Source: Vulcanimicrobium sp035943995
GTDB lineage: Bacteria > Vulcanimicrobiota > Vulcanimicrobiia > Vulcanimicrobiales > Vulcanimicrobiaceae
Assembly: GCA_035943995.1 (NCBI GenBank)
Contig: DASZBS010000021.1
Coordinates: forward strand, 1-64,000
Direction: 5' to 3'
Length of the DNA stretch: 64,000 nt
The translations under genes were made by a program, and so were the position numbers. Each line of letters starts with the position of its first letter. Positions within the stretch are counted from its first letter, which is position 1. Positions 42,001 through 50,658 of this stretch are shown in pieces. The notes beneath the pieces are model-generated. The model did not search any database. It was given only the letters and a program-made list of their open reading frames with translations, and was not told where the DNA came from.

Positions 42001-43260
42001 GATGTCGGCCGGCGGCTCGAACCGCCACGACTGCACGGTAGCGCGGAAGTCGGCGCCTTGGCGGCGGAACGCGCGGAATGCCTCGGGCCGGATGAGCTCG
42101 CCCGTTGCGAAGCGCACGGTGATGCGTTCGCCGGGGCCCAAGCGGCCGCGCTCGACGATTTGATCGGCGCCGAAGTCGATCACGCCGGTCTCCGAGGCGG
42201 CAAGCACTTTGCCCGACTCCGTGCGGCACCAGCGCAGCGGGCGGAAGCCGCTGCGGTCCAGCGCCGCGCCCACGCGGTCGCCTTCGGCGAACACGATGGC
42301 GGCGGGCCCGTCCCACGGCTCGACCGTCGGCACGTGCGCGTCGTAGTACGCGCGCAGGCGGTCGTCGTCGTCGTCCACCGCGGGCGACAGCATGAAATCG
42401 ATCGCCTCGTCGACGCGATAGCCCGCGCCGATCATCGAATCGACGGCGACGTCGAACTCCAGCGAGTCGCTCGCGCCGCGCGGCGACACGATGCCGCGCG
42501 CGCGCATCCACGCACGGTTGCCGGTGATCGTGTCGATCTCGCCGTTGTGCGCGATCGTGCCGAACGGCTGCACGAGCCGCCAGCTCGGTGCGGTGTTCGT
42601 GCTGAAGCGCTGGTGGAACGTGGCGTAACGCGACATGCACGCCGGATCGCGCAAATCGGCGAAGTACGCACCGAGCTCGCTCGACGACAGCAGGCCTTTG
42701 TAGACCACCTTCGTGGTCGACGCGCTCACCAGCGTCGCGGCGTCGTTCTCCTCGCGCAACGTGCTGATCACGGTGCGGCGGACGGAGCGCATGCGCTCGC
42801 GCGCATTACCGGGCCCGACGTCGACGAGGAGCTGCTCGTAGGACGGCGCCGTCGCCGCGGCTTGCGCGCCCAGCACCGCGGGATCGACGGCCGGCACGCG
42901 CCAGCGCATCGGCTTGACGCCTTCGCTGCGGATCGCGTGCTCGATGCGCCCGCGCATCGCCGCGGCGAGCTCCTCGGCCCGCGGCAGGAAGACGCACACC
43001 GCCGCCAGGTGCTGGTCGGGGACGCGCACCTTTGCGACCGCGAGCTCGCGCTGGAACAGCGCGCGCGGGGTCTCGATCAGGATGCCGGCGCCGTCACCCG
43101 TGCGGCCGTCGGCCGCGCGCGCGCCGCGGTGCTCCATCGCGCCGACGGCCTCGAGCGCGAGGCGGACCACGTCGTGGGAGGCCCGTTGGGCCAAGTCGGC
43201 AAGGAATCCGACCCCGCACGCGTCGTGCTCTTCGTGGCGCATGCTCCACCATACGGCCAT
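39082..43260 (-). CDS. gltB: Glutamate synthase large subunit
   Basis: GltB makes glutamate from glutamine and 2-oxoglutarate. The ~1390-residue chain has an N-terminal class II glutaminase with nucleophile C15 (EEHDACGVGFLAD, exposed after removal of a short leader), a central domain and the FMN synthase domain. The 3Fe-4S motif CIYARQCHQNTCPVG and the C-terminal GXGXG domain complete the enzyme. Start options are TTG 43284, ATG 43260 and ATG 43242. No gltD small subunit is adjacent, so the electron donor may be ferredoxin or a distant GltD. Confidence 0.93.
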   Translation of the reverse strand: MAVWWSMRHEEHDACGVGFLADLAQRASHDVVRLALEAVGAMEHRGARAADGRTGDGAGILIETPRALFQRELAVAKVRVPDQHLAAVCVFLPRAEELAAAMRGRIEHAIRSEGVKPMRWRVPAVDPAVLGAQAAATAPSYEQLLVDVGPGNARERMRSVRRTVISTLREENDAATLVSASTTKVVYKGLLSSSELGAYFADLRDPACMSRYATFHQRFSTNTAPSWRLVQPFGTIAHNGEIDTITGNRAWMRARGIVSPRGASDSLEFDVAVDSMIGAGYRVDEAIDFMLSPAVDDDDDRLRAYYDAHVPTVEPWDGPAAIVFAEGDRVGAALDRSGFRPLRWCRTESGKVLAASETGVIDFGADQIVERGRLGPGERITVRFATGELIRPEAFRAFRRQGADFRATVQSWRFEPPADITSLPPQPEALRRDLVRFGYTKDELLGVVGPLADGTEAVSSMGDDAALPFLERRMPVTEYLRQRFAQVTNPPIDALREGFVFDMRAWVGSGATNGDVPAPGSIVTIESALLEEGAFDALAYDTRLITHRIALECGSIGLRARIAEIAAEAERMVGEGASYLVLDDRHATLPVPAILAAGAIHQRLTDKGLRMQASIAACDGAARDAHACAALIAAGANVMTPWLAARAATAESGSATPYLDALRAGLVKILAKLGICTLRSYVGAQTFEALGLKREIVETCFPGMAVHVQSLGFDELEEDLRAWDALARDATELPQRGLFRYRRDGVRHAFDPPLLKNLRKTIVARDEAAFFALSDALEARPAINLRDLVEPVALGDPIALDDVEPEEAILKRFVTAAMSLGALGPEAHEAVALGAKIAGARSNGGEGGEDPTRTLNAIKQVASARFGVSEDYLATADELEIKIAQGAKPGEGGQIPGFKVTAEIAALRGAAPGQSLVSPPPHHDIYSIEDLAQLIYDLRRANPKAKIAVKLVAQSGIGYVASGVAKAWADVVHVAGHDGGTGASPLGSIKHAGLPWELGLVETHHTLVANGLRGRVKLRVDGGFKSGRDVVLASMLGGDMFGFGSALLVALGCIYARQCHQNTCPVGIATQDAALRGKFPGSAEDAETFLRFVARDVRRRLAALGARSLEDVHGRSDLVRPRYDRARGIDLDEVLRLPETRAPLDFARVDDAHLDDEAIPGGTQRIAPADRAVGARLAYDVVVRKARGEYVAPATYCYSGSAGQSFGAFLAAPLALEIDGDANDGVGKGMSGGMLIVRGAGTADEPAIGNACFYGARGGDAFVRGAAGERLAVRNSGATIVVEGAGDHACEYMTKGTVAILGATGRNLASGMTGGELFVLKAQATRLGPTPLVAHDLDDDARERLRALLARHAAATGSERARAYLDGGLDELAVFVRLAVAVPQPAALAVAP

Positions 43261-43329
43261 CAGGAGGCGCCTGTCATTGTGCAAACGGAGTACGCGCGCC
43301 CCTTCCGGCGCGACGTAGGTCAGTCGCGG

Positions 43330-43704
43330 TTAGCGGCGGCGCTTGCGCACGCTGTGCGCGAGGATCACCGTACGACGTATGTCGGAGCCGAGGCCGGACT
43401 CCACCGCAGGCATCGAAGCAAGCTCGCTCTTCGCGATCCGGCGCCACGCCAGGCTGCGCGTGTCGAGCCGCACATCGCGGCCTTCGCAGCGCGCGCGGCG
43501 CACGGCGGCGACGAATGCCGCCAGATCCGCCTCGCTGAACAGCTCGAGATCGCGGACGTCCACGATCACGGTCGCGTTCTCGAACCCCACCATGCCGCGC
43601 ACGAGCGCGCTGAACGCCGTGACGAGGTCCGCGTCGAGCACGCCGATGAGCCGCAGGGCGACGGTGGCGGGAACGGGCTGCGTGCGGGGTGCGTACACGA
43701 TCAC
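43330..43704 (-). CDS. STAS-domain protein
   Basis: The 124-residue product resembles STAS domains of anti-sigma factor antagonists: VALRLIGVLDADLVTAFSALV, then NATVIVDVRDLELFSEADLA and AAFVAAVRRARCEGRDVRL. A phosphorylatable Ser in the usual position is plausible in LFSEADL but uncertain. The GTG at 43704 directly abuts GAGGA; the GTG at 43698 has better spacing. It lies 45-70 nt upstream of gltB. A partner kinase is not in the window. Confidence 0.55.
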   Translation of the reverse strand: MIVYAPRTQPVPATVALRLIGVLDADLVTAFSALVRGMVGFENATVIVDVRDLELFSEADLAAFVAAVRRARCEGRDVRLDTRSLAWRRIAKSELASMPAVESGLGSDIRRTVILAHSVRKRRR

Positions 43705-43808
43705 TCCTCGGTGGAACGGGGTGGTTCTACCGAAAGTACGCTCGCTTCATGAGAACAGTTTGAGCCTGGGATGAGGCGCAGATGAAAGTTCGCTGAGAAA
43801 GCGAGCGC

Positions 43809-44963
43809 TCACCCTGTGAGCCCGAGCGCCACCATCATGCGGTACCCGACATCGAGCGCGCGCTCGTCGATGTCGAAGCGCGCGTTGTGGTGCGGGATCG
43901 CGCTCTCGGGCCCGCCGCGAGCGCCGACGATGAAGTACGCGCCGGGGCGCTCCTCCTGCATGAACGACATGTCCTCGGCCCACATCACGATGTCGTGCTC
44001 GACGACGTTTTCTTCGCCCAGCTCGCGGCGGCCCACGTCACGCACGACGTCGTTGACCTCACGCGCATTCACTGTCGGCGGATACGACCAGTGGTAATCG
44101 AACTCGTACTCGAAGCGCAGCGCCTCGGCGAGCCCTTTGATGATGCGCTCCATCCGCTCGGGCATCGACTTGCGCACGTCCGCGTCGAACGCGCGCACGG
44201 TGCCTTTCATCTTCGCCTCGTCGGGGATCACGTTGAACGTCGTGCCGCTGACGAACTGGCCGACGGTGACGACGGCCGGGTCTTTCGGCGCGACCTCGCG
44301 CGCGACGATGCTCTGCAGCAGCGTGACGACGTACGCGCCCGCGGCGATCGGATCGACCGCGAGCTGCGGCATCGCGCCGTGCCCGCCCTTGCCGCGAATC
44401 GTGAGATCGAACTCGTCGGCCGACGCGAAGAACGCGCCGTCGCGCACGCCGATCTTGCCGACGTCGAGCCCGCTATACAAGTGCAGCGCGAACGTGCGCT
44501 CGACGTGCGGGTGCTCGAGCGCGCCGTCGTCGATCATCTTCTTCGCGCCGGCGTGGCCTTCTTCACCGGGCTGAAAGCAGAAGACCAGCGTGCCGGGCAC
44601 GTCGGCTCGGCGGGCCGCGAGCGTTCGCGCGGCGGCGAGCAGGATCGAGACGTGCCCGTCGTGCCCGCACGCGTGCATCACGCCCGGATGCGCGGACTTG
44701 TACGGCACGTCGTTGAGCTCGGTGATCGGCAGCGCGTCCATGTCGGCGCGAAGCAGCGTCACCGGACCGGGCTTGCCGCCTTTCAACGAGCCGAGTACGC
44801 CCGTTATGCCGATCGCTGTTCGCACCTCGTCGAGGCCGAGCTTGCCGAGCTCCGCCGCGACGTACGCGGCGGTGTCGTGCTCGACCATCGAGAGCTCGGG
44901 CGCGGCATGGAGCCGCCGCCGGGTCGCAACGAGGTCGTCATGCGGGATCGCGGTCAAAGCCAT
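43809..44963 (-). CDS. M20-family amidohydrolase (N-acyl-amino acid / hippurate hydrolase type)
   Basis: The 384-residue zinc enzyme deacylates N-acylated amino acids. Motifs: LHAAPELSMVEHDTA, LLRADMDALPI (metal Asp region), GVMHACGHDGHVSI (metal site), CFQPGEEGHAGAKKMI and the dimerisation-domain GKGGHGAMP. It has no signal peptide. It diverges from the acyl-CoA ligase gene at 45027, leaving 63 nt for both promoters. Confidence 0.92.
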   Translation of the reverse strand: MALTAIPHDDLVATRRRLHAAPELSMVEHDTAAYVAAELGKLGLDEVRTAIGITGVLGSLKGGKPGPVTLLRADMDALPITELNDVPYKSAHPGVMHACGHDGHVSILLAAARTLAARRADVPGTLVFCFQPGEEGHAGAKKMIDDGALEHPHVERTFALHLYSGLDVGKIGVRDGAFFASADEFDLTIRGKGGHGAMPQLAVDPIAAGAYVVTLLQSIVAREVAPKDPAVVTVGQFVSGTTFNVIPDEAKMKGTVRAFDADVRKSMPERMERIIKGLAEALRFEYEFDYHWSYPPTVNAREVNDVVRDVGRRELGEENVVEHDIVMWAEDMSFMQEERPGAYFIVGARGGPESAIPHHNARFDIDERALDVGYRMMVALGLTG

Positions 44964-45026
44964 GCCGCGTCCTTCGCCCCTCGCCGCAAAAGCCTGCGCG
45001 CGCGGCCTGTCGAAGGACGAGGCACC

Positions 45027-46688
45027 ATGGCGCTTTCGTCCTACGCTCACGGGGCGAGCCCCGTCCCGCTCCTCGGCGAGACCATCGGCGACAACCTCGA
45101 CCGGATCGCGCGGCGGTTCCCCGCCAACGACGCCGTCGTGTCCGTGCACCAGAACCGGCGGCTGACGTATGCGGGGTTCGCGAGCGAGACCGACGGGCTG
45201 GCCAAAGCCCTCGTCGCGGCGGGCGTGCAGCACGGCGAACGTGTCGGCATCTGGTCACCCAACTCGCTGGAGTGGGTGCTCGCGCAGTACGCGACGGCGA
45301 AGATCGGCGCGATTCTCGTCAACGTGAATCCGGCCTACCGGCTGTCGGAGCTGGAGTATGCGCTGCGCCAGAGCGGCGTGAGCACGTTGATCACGCTCGA
45401 TCGATACAAGACCAGCGAGTACCTCGCCATGGTGCGCGAGGTGCGCGCGTCACTGCCCGCGCTGCGCGAGGTCGTGATCGTGGGCGACAGCGCGCCGCAA
45501 CCCGGCGAGACGAGCTGGAACGACTATCTCGCGCGCGCCGTTTCGTGCGACGACGCAACGCTCGCCGAACGCAAGGCACGCTGCCAGTTCGACGAGCCGA
45601 TCAACATCCAGTACACCTCGGGGACGACGGGCTTTCCCAAAGGCGCGACGCTGTCGCACCACAACATCCTCAACAACGGCTTCTTCATCGGCGAGGGCTG
45701 CCGCTACACGGAGCACGATCGCGTCTGCATCCCGGTGCCGTTCTACCACTGCTTCGGGATGGTGCTCGGCAACCTCGCGTGCACGACGCACGGCGCCGCG
45801 ATCGTCATCCCGAACTGGACGTTCGACCCGCAGCTCTCGCTCGACGCCGTCGTGAAAGAGAAGTGCACGTCGCTCTACGGCGTGCCGACGATGTTCATCG
45901 CCGAGCTCGCGCTGCCGAACTTCAAGGACTACGACCTCGGGACGCTGCGCACCGGGATCATGGCGGGCTCGCCCTGCCCGGTCGAGGTGATGAAGCGCGT
46001 GCAGAGCGAGATGCACATGCCCGAGGTGACGATCTGCTACGGCATGACCGAGACGTCGCCCGTATCGACGCAGACCATGACCGACGACCCGCTGGCGAAG
46101 CGCACCGCGACCGTCGGCCGCGTGCACCCGCACATCGAGGTGAAGGTCGTCGACGCCGACGGTCGCATCGTCCCGCGCAACGTGCCGGGCGAGCTGTGCA
46201 CGCGCGGCTACTCGGTGATGCTCGGCTACTGGGAGAACCCTGACGCGACAGCGACTGCGATCGACCCGGCGCGCTACATGCACACCGGCGACATCGCGTC
46301 GATGGATGACGACGGCTACTTGAACATCAGCGGGCGCATCAAGGACATGGTGATCCGCGGCGGCGAGAACGTGTACCCGCGCGAGATCGAGGAGTTCTTG
46401 TACACGCACCCCGCAATCAAGGACGTGCAGGTGATCGGCGTCCCCGACGAGCGCTACGGCGAGGAACTGTGCGCGTGGGTGATCCTCAACGACGGCGCAG
46501 AGGCCTCCGAGCAGCAGATCAAAGACTACTGCAAAGGACAGATCGCGCACTACAAGATCCCGCGCTACGTGATGTTCGTCGACGGCTGGCCGATGACGGT
46601 CAGCGGCAAGGTTCAGAAGTACAAGATGCGCGAGACGTCGATCGAGAAGCTCGGCCTGGAGAACGCCGCGAAGATCGTCACGGCGTAG
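45027..46688 (+). CDS. Acyl-CoA synthetase (fatty acid-CoA ligase)
   Basis: The 553-residue AMP-forming ligase activates a carboxylic acid, probably a medium or long fatty acid. Motifs: IQYTSGTTGFPKG (phosphate loop), ICYGMTETSPVS, YMHTGDIASMDDDGYLNISG, RIKDMVIRGGENVYPREIEE and a C-terminal VSGKVQKYKMRE with adenylation Lys. Products would enter beta-oxidation, linking to ETF-QO. The last 121 bp are repeated at 48052-48172. Confidence 0.9.
   Translation: MALSSYAHGASPVPLLGETIGDNLDRIARRFPANDAVVSVHQNRRLTYAGFASETDGLAKALVAAGVQHGERVGIWSPNSLEWVLAQYATAKIGAILVNVNPAYRLSELEYALRQSGVSTLITLDRYKTSEYLAMVREVRASLPALREVVIVGDSAPQPGETSWNDYLARAVSCDDATLAERKARCQFDEPINIQYTSGTTGFPKGATLSHHNILNNGFFIGEGCRYTEHDRVCIPVPFYHCFGMVLGNLACTTHGAAIVIPNWTFDPQLSLDAVVKEKCTSLYGVPTMFIAELALPNFKDYDLGTLRTGIMAGSPCPVEVMKRVQSEMHMPEVTICYGMTETSPVSTQTMTDDPLAKRTATVGRVHPHIEVKVVDADGRIVPRNVPGELCTRGYSVMLGYWENPDATATAIDPARYMHTGDIASMDDDGYLNISGRIKDMVIRGGENVYPREIEEFLYTHPAIKDVQVIGVPDERYGEELCAWVILNDGAEASEQQIKDYCKGQIAHYKIPRYVMFVDGWPMTVSGKVQKYKMRETSIEKLGLENAAKIVTA
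46568..46688 (+). repeat. Direct repeat copy A (3' end of the ligase gene)
   Basis: The final 121 bp of the ligase gene, including the stop codon, recur at 48052-48172 in the same orientation with six substitutions. Five of the six are third-codon-position silent changes; one changes Lys to Arg. The identical part is the first ~80 bp. Confidence 0.9.
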
Positions 46689-46700
46689 CCCAAACGGAAA

Positions 46701-46730
46701 GGCCTGCCGCGACGATCGTCACGACAGGCC
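46701..46730 (+). terminator. Terminator-like hairpin after the ligase gene
   Basis: GGCCTG/CAGGCC arms surround a second internal palindrome (GACGATCGTC), followed a few bases later by GCGTTTTGCG. It lies 12 nt after the ligase stop and before the 3' end of the opposing propeller gene, so it could act in both directions. Confidence 0.5.
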
Positions 46731-46775
46731 CGTGGTGCGTTTTGCGTGACTTAGTCGACGGCCTAGAATGAGCTC

Positions 46776-47912
46776 TTAGTAGAACTGAACGATCGAGTTC
46801 GTGCTTTTATCAGTGTACCAGATCCCACAGCACGGACTCTCTACCATGCCCGACCGTTGCGAATTGGGATCAGGAAGCGTAAAGGTCGTCTGGCCGCCAC
46901 CGTAAATTGGAACTTGCGTCATTCCGGTGTCGAGGACGTGGTAGTTATGTAGGTCGGCGACGACCGGCATTGACGCCTGCCGCCCGGAATACGGGACCGT
47001 TTGCAGCGCCATTAAACTGCCGGTCGTCGTCATTGTGCCGAGGTATGCTCTAAGAGTATTCTGGTTTGTCGCCGTAAAGATGATATGAGTCCCATCCGTG
47101 GTGATATTTCCGTTTGAGATGCTATAGCCCGATAATCCCGTGGAAAACTCGCTGAGCGCTCCGCTCGTCGTGACTCGGCCGATCCTCGCGCCATCCTCGG
47201 TAAACCACAGATTGTTGTCCGGGCCTGCGATAATGCTTCCTGGAACGTAGTTAGCCGCGATATTCTGAACGATCGTCCCGATTGTCGTCACCTTCGCAAC
47301 GCCGCCAACACCGCCAGCGCCCCCTTGATACGTGAACCACAGATTACCATCAGATCCCGCGGCCACGCTGACGAAAGCGCCAAAAACCGACGGATTGTAA
47401 CCATAGAGGGAGAACGTTTGGCCATCGGTCGTGACCGAGCCAAAATAGTTCGTGAGGGCGACAGTGTCAGGATGCTTGCGACCGGAGATCGAGCGACTCC
47501 CGACGATCGAGTTGAACCAGATCTTCCCATCGGGACCGAGCGTGACGGCCCCCGGACTCACATGTGAAATGCAACAGCCGAAAGTCGGATCCGGGATTTG
47601 GTACTCCGTTACCGACTGCGCTGACATATCCACCTTGCCGATCCGCCCCGGAGCAGATCCTTGCGCCACATCCTCAGCGAACCACACGGTGTTACCTGGT
47701 CCGTTCGTCACCCCGCCCGGGTTGGCGTTTGCGGTTGGTATCGTATAGACAATGGTCTCACCGAAGTCTCTGATCTGCCGACCGCCTCCGGACTGCTGTG
47801 CGCCTCCGGACTGTACTGGAAGTACCGAAGAGTCGCGATGTCCGCCTGAACACGCAGCGAGCATCAACGTGGCGCACGCAAAGGCGCAACCCGTGACAAT
47901 TTTTCCAAACAC
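46776..47912 (-). CDS. Streptogramin-lyase-like beta-propeller lipoprotein (low GC)
   Basis: The ~378-residue protein has a lipoprotein signal with lipobox LAAC and repeats of the Vgb/virginiamycin B lyase type (GPGNTVWFAEDVA, GSDGNLWFTYQGG, GPDNNLWFTEDG). These form a beta-propeller. The GTG at 47912 with GAGGGG upstream is preferred over an ATG at 47993. Enzymatic streptogramin lyase activity is not implied; many such proteins are surface propellers of unknown role. The gene is clearly more AT-rich than its neighbours and lies between 121-bp direct repeats, suggesting recent insertion. Confidence 0.75.
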   Translation of the reverse strand: MFGKIVTGCAFACATLMLAACSGGHRDSSVLPVQSGGAQQSGGGRQIRDFGETIVYTIPTANANPGGVTNGPGNTVWFAEDVAQGSAPGRIGKVDMSAQSVTEYQIPDPTFGCCISHVSPGAVTLGPDGKIWFNSIVGSRSISGRKHPDTVALTNYFGSVTTDGQTFSLYGYNPSVFGAFVSVAAGSDGNLWFTYQGGAGGVGGVAKVTTIGTIVQNIAANYVPGSIIAGPDNNLWFTEDGARIGRVTTSGALSEFSTGLSGYSISNGNITTDGTHIIFTATNQNTLRAYLGTMTTTGSLMALQTVPYSGRQASMPVVADLHNYHVLDTGMTQVPIYGGGQTTFTLPDPNSQRSGMVESPCCGIWYTDKSTNSIVQFY

Positions 47913-48051
47913 CCTTACCCCTCTTTCGCCCAAGCTGTCGGGCGAATGGATAATAGCAGCGGCAACGAGACACGGCCAAGAGTCTGGCGTCATGTCGGCC
48001 TCCCCACCCTAGCATGGCAGCGCTTACTTTTGTGCCACAGCCGCGTAGACG

Positions 48052-48172
48052 CGTGATGTTCGTCGACGGCTGGCCGATGACGGTCAGCGGCAAGGTTCAG
48101 AAGTACAAGATGCGCGAGACGTCGATCGAAAAGCTCGGCCTCGAAAACGCGGCGAGGATCGTCACGGCATAG
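48052..48172 (+). pseudogene. 3' remnant of an acyl-CoA ligase gene (direct repeat copy B)
   Basis: This stretch encodes only the last ~40 codons of a ligase (VMFVDGWPMTVSGKVQ... to IVTA and a stop) and has no upstream gene body. It is about 95% identical to 46568-46688. The mostly silent differences suggest it once belonged to a functional second gene copy or allele, cut down after divergence. Its last 11 nt overlap the opposing lipoprotein gene. Confidence 0.85.
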
Positions 48173-49046
48173 CCCATCCGGCGCGGCTGCTGCGGCGAAA
48201 GGCCGTCGGCAACCCGTCCACCCACAGCGTGCCTTCCCACGCTTGGGCGTCGAAATAGAAGACGCGGCCGTCGGCGTCGGCGAATTGCGGCCGCCCGTCG
48301 CGCCACGTGCGCCCTCCGTCGGATGAGAACTCCAGGCGCGGGATCGGATTCCCCGTGACGGCGTGCAGCACGCTCGTGAGCGTATCGAAGGCGACGTGGT
48401 ACCGCTCGTAGATCAATCCGCGAGGGCGGGCGAGGACGGTCGACACGCACGGACCGCGCTCGAGCACACGGCCGTCGAGGTCGATGATCGCGACGCCGCG
48501 GAAACCCTCGAATTTTTGCACCCCGCGAGGGCACTCCGGCCGATGTTCCATGACGGCGATCCGCCGGTCGTCGAGCCAGCTCGCAGCGCCGCCGTACGCC
48601 GACATTCGGAAGATGGTCCGGCGCGTCGACCGCCAGCGCGGGACGTCGAAGACGACGACGGCATCGTCACCTGGGCCGAGGCACACGCCGTGCCGGCCGT
48701 CGGGCGAAAGCTCGATGTCGCGTCCGGAGAGGTGATAGGAGACCGGGCAGGGGTCGAACGCCGACGACGGACCGCCGGCGATCGGGCGCGCCGTCCCGGC
48801 GAGCTCGTCGTAGAGCAGTGAGGCCGCGGCGCGGTCGCGCGCGGGCAGGACACGCGCGTGGTACGTCGCGACGAGCCGGCCGTCGCGATATGCGCGGGTG
48901 TCCCGCGGCGGCAGCCCGCCGTGGTTCGTTCGCACCCACGGTCCTGCGACGAACAGAATACCGTGCGGCGCGCCGGGTGCGGCATGAGTCCCGGCGCATC
49001 CGCCGCAGGCGATCGCCGCGGCGAGCATCGCCGCTCCCAGCCTCAT
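48162..49046 (-). CDS. Putative lipoprotein of unknown function
   Basis: The 294-residue protein has a hydrophobic N-terminus (MRLGAAMLAAAIACGGCAG) that looks like a lipoprotein signal with an atypical lipobox. The body contains short repeats reminiscent of WD40/PD40-type propeller blades (LSPDGRHGVCLGPG, LDDRRIAVMEHRP). The substrate is unknown. Its ATG overlaps the stop of the second ligase gene (ATGA), so it is translated with it. Confidence 0.6.
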   Translation of the reverse strand: MRLGAAMLAAAIACGGCAGTHAAPGAPHGILFVAGPWVRTNHGGLPPRDTRAYRDGRLVATYHARVLPARDRAAASLLYDELAGTARPIAGGPSSAFDPCPVSYHLSGRDIELSPDGRHGVCLGPGDDAVVVFDVPRWRSTRRTIFRMSAYGGAASWLDDRRIAVMEHRPECPRGVQKFEGFRGVAIIDLDGRVLERGPCVSTVLARPRGLIYERYHVAFDTLTSVLHAVTGNPIPRLEFSSDGGRTWRDGRPQFADADGRVFYFDAQAWEGTLWVDGLPTAFRRSSRAGWAMP

Positions 49047-50584
49047 GACGTAGCCTCCGCGTACGTCGTGCGCAGCTCGCGTTTGAGCACCTTGCCCGCG
49101 GTGTTGCGAGGCAAGGTGTCCGCGAAGATCACGCGCTTGGGTACTTTGAACGGCGCCAGCGTGGTGCGTGTGTGCTCGATGAGCGCGTCTTCGCTCGCCG
49201 CCGTGCCGGGGCGCAGGACGACGACCGCCGTGACCGCTTCGATCCATTTCGGATCGGGCAGCGCGATCACGGCGACTTCGTACACGCTCGGGTGCGTGAA
49301 CAGCGCTTCTTCCACGTCGCGGCTGGACACCACGACGCCGCCCGTGTTGATGATGTCCTTCACGCGGTCCGTGACGAAGAGATAGCCCTCCTCGTCGCGC
49401 CACGCGACGTCGCCCGAGTGGAACCAGCCGCCCGCGAACGCCTCCGCCGTTTCTTCCGGCTTGTCCCAGTAGCGCAGCATGAGCTGCGGCGAGCGGTGCA
49501 CGATCTCGCCGGGCACGCCGGGCGCGACGTCGTTCATCTGCTCGTCGACCACGCGCGTCTCGACGTTCAGCACCGGGCGCCCGGCCGACGCCGGGCGCGC
49601 ATCGTGCTCTTCGGGGCGCAGCATCGTCGCGAGCGGGCCGATCTCGCTCTGGCCGTAGCCGTTGTACGGCTTCGCGCCGGGGAGCCGCCGCCGCAGCTCC
49701 TCGAGCACCGGCACCGGCATGATCGACGCGCCGTAATACACGCATTCGAGGCTCGTGAGATCGCGCTTGTCGAAATCGTCGTGCCGCAGCAGCCCGATCC
49801 AGACCGTCGGCGGTGCGAAGAACGACGTGATGCGGTGCTCTTCGATCAAGCGCAGGACCAGCGCCGGCTCCGGCGCTTCGATCAGCACCGCCGTCGCGCC
49901 CAGCAGCACGTGCGGCATGAAGAACGCGTGCATCTGCGCCGCGTGATACAGCGGCAGCGCGTCGAGCGTGCGATCCGCCGCGCTCATGTCGGCGGCGACC
50001 ATGCAGCTGGCGTAGTGGGTGAGGAACGCCGCGTGCGTCATCACCGCGCCTTTCGGTTCGGCGGTCGTCCCCGACGTGTAGAGGATCTGCGCGATGCCTT
50101 CGGCGTTGGGGAAGTCGATATCGGTGCCGTCGATCCGCTCGTCGAGCGCGGCCGACAGCAAGTCCAACGCGGCGCCGCCGCCGTGGAAACGCGCCTGGAT
50201 CGCTACCGCGGACGCGTCCGCGCTCGCGGCCACGTTCGCCGACAGCGCTTCGTCGCACACTACGCCCGCGGCGCCGCACTGCCGCACGATGTACCCGAGC
50301 TCGTCCGGGCGCAGCGCGTAGTTCACCGGAACGTGGATCACGCCGGCGCGCGCGCAGCCCAGCCAGGTCAGGAAATAGGCGTCGGAGTTTCGGCCGTACG
50401 CCGCTAGCCGCGCGCCGGGTTCCAGCCCAGCCTTCAGCAGCGATCGCGCGATTCGGTTCGCGCCGCGGTCGAGCGCCGCGTACGTCCACGTTCGCTCGCC
50501 GAAGCGCAGCGCGAGCTTGTGCGGCACGCGCAGCGCCGAACGCCGCACGGCCGCGCCGATGCTATCGTGTCGAACGGGGTCCAT
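49043..50584 (-). CDS. AMP-dependent acyl-CoA synthetase
   Basis: The 513-residue ligase has LYTSGTTAEPKGAVMTH, GYGQSEIGPL in place of the usual TE motif, GWFHSGDVAWRDEEGYLFV, DRVKDIINTGGVVVSSRDVE and a C-terminal RNTAGKVLKRE. The acid substrate is unknown. The ATG at 50584 has GGAGGGA nearby. It is distinct from the ligase at 45027, and is followed directly by a lipoprotein gene. Confidence 0.87.
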   Translation of the reverse strand: MDPVRHDSIGAAVRRSALRVPHKLALRFGERTWTYAALDRGANRIARSLLKAGLEPGARLAAYGRNSDAYFLTWLGCARAGVIHVPVNYALRPDELGYIVRQCGAAGVVCDEALSANVAASADASAVAIQARFHGGGAALDLLSAALDERIDGTDIDFPNAEGIAQILYTSGTTAEPKGAVMTHAAFLTHYASCMVAADMSAADRTLDALPLYHAAQMHAFFMPHVLLGATAVLIEAPEPALVLRLIEEHRITSFFAPPTVWIGLLRHDDFDKRDLTSLECVYYGASIMPVPVLEELRRRLPGAKPYNGYGQSEIGPLATMLRPEEHDARPASAGRPVLNVETRVVDEQMNDVAPGVPGEIVHRSPQLMLRYWDKPEETAEAFAGGWFHSGDVAWRDEEGYLFVTDRVKDIINTGGVVVSSRDVEEALFTHPSVYEVAVIALPDPKWIEAVTAVVVLRPGTAASEDALIEHTRTTLAPFKVPKRVIFADTLPRNTAGKVLKRELRTTYAEATS

Positions 50585-50658
50585 CGTCCCTCCAATCCTC
50601 GCCGCGATTCGGTCGCACGACCGCAACGATTCGGGCGCGCGACCGTGTCCACGTGACC

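Noticed and set aside
46776..47912. Antibiotic-resistance streptogramin lyase
   Set aside because: The match is to the propeller repeat only; the lipoprotein signal and lack of visible catalytic residues make a surface role more likely.
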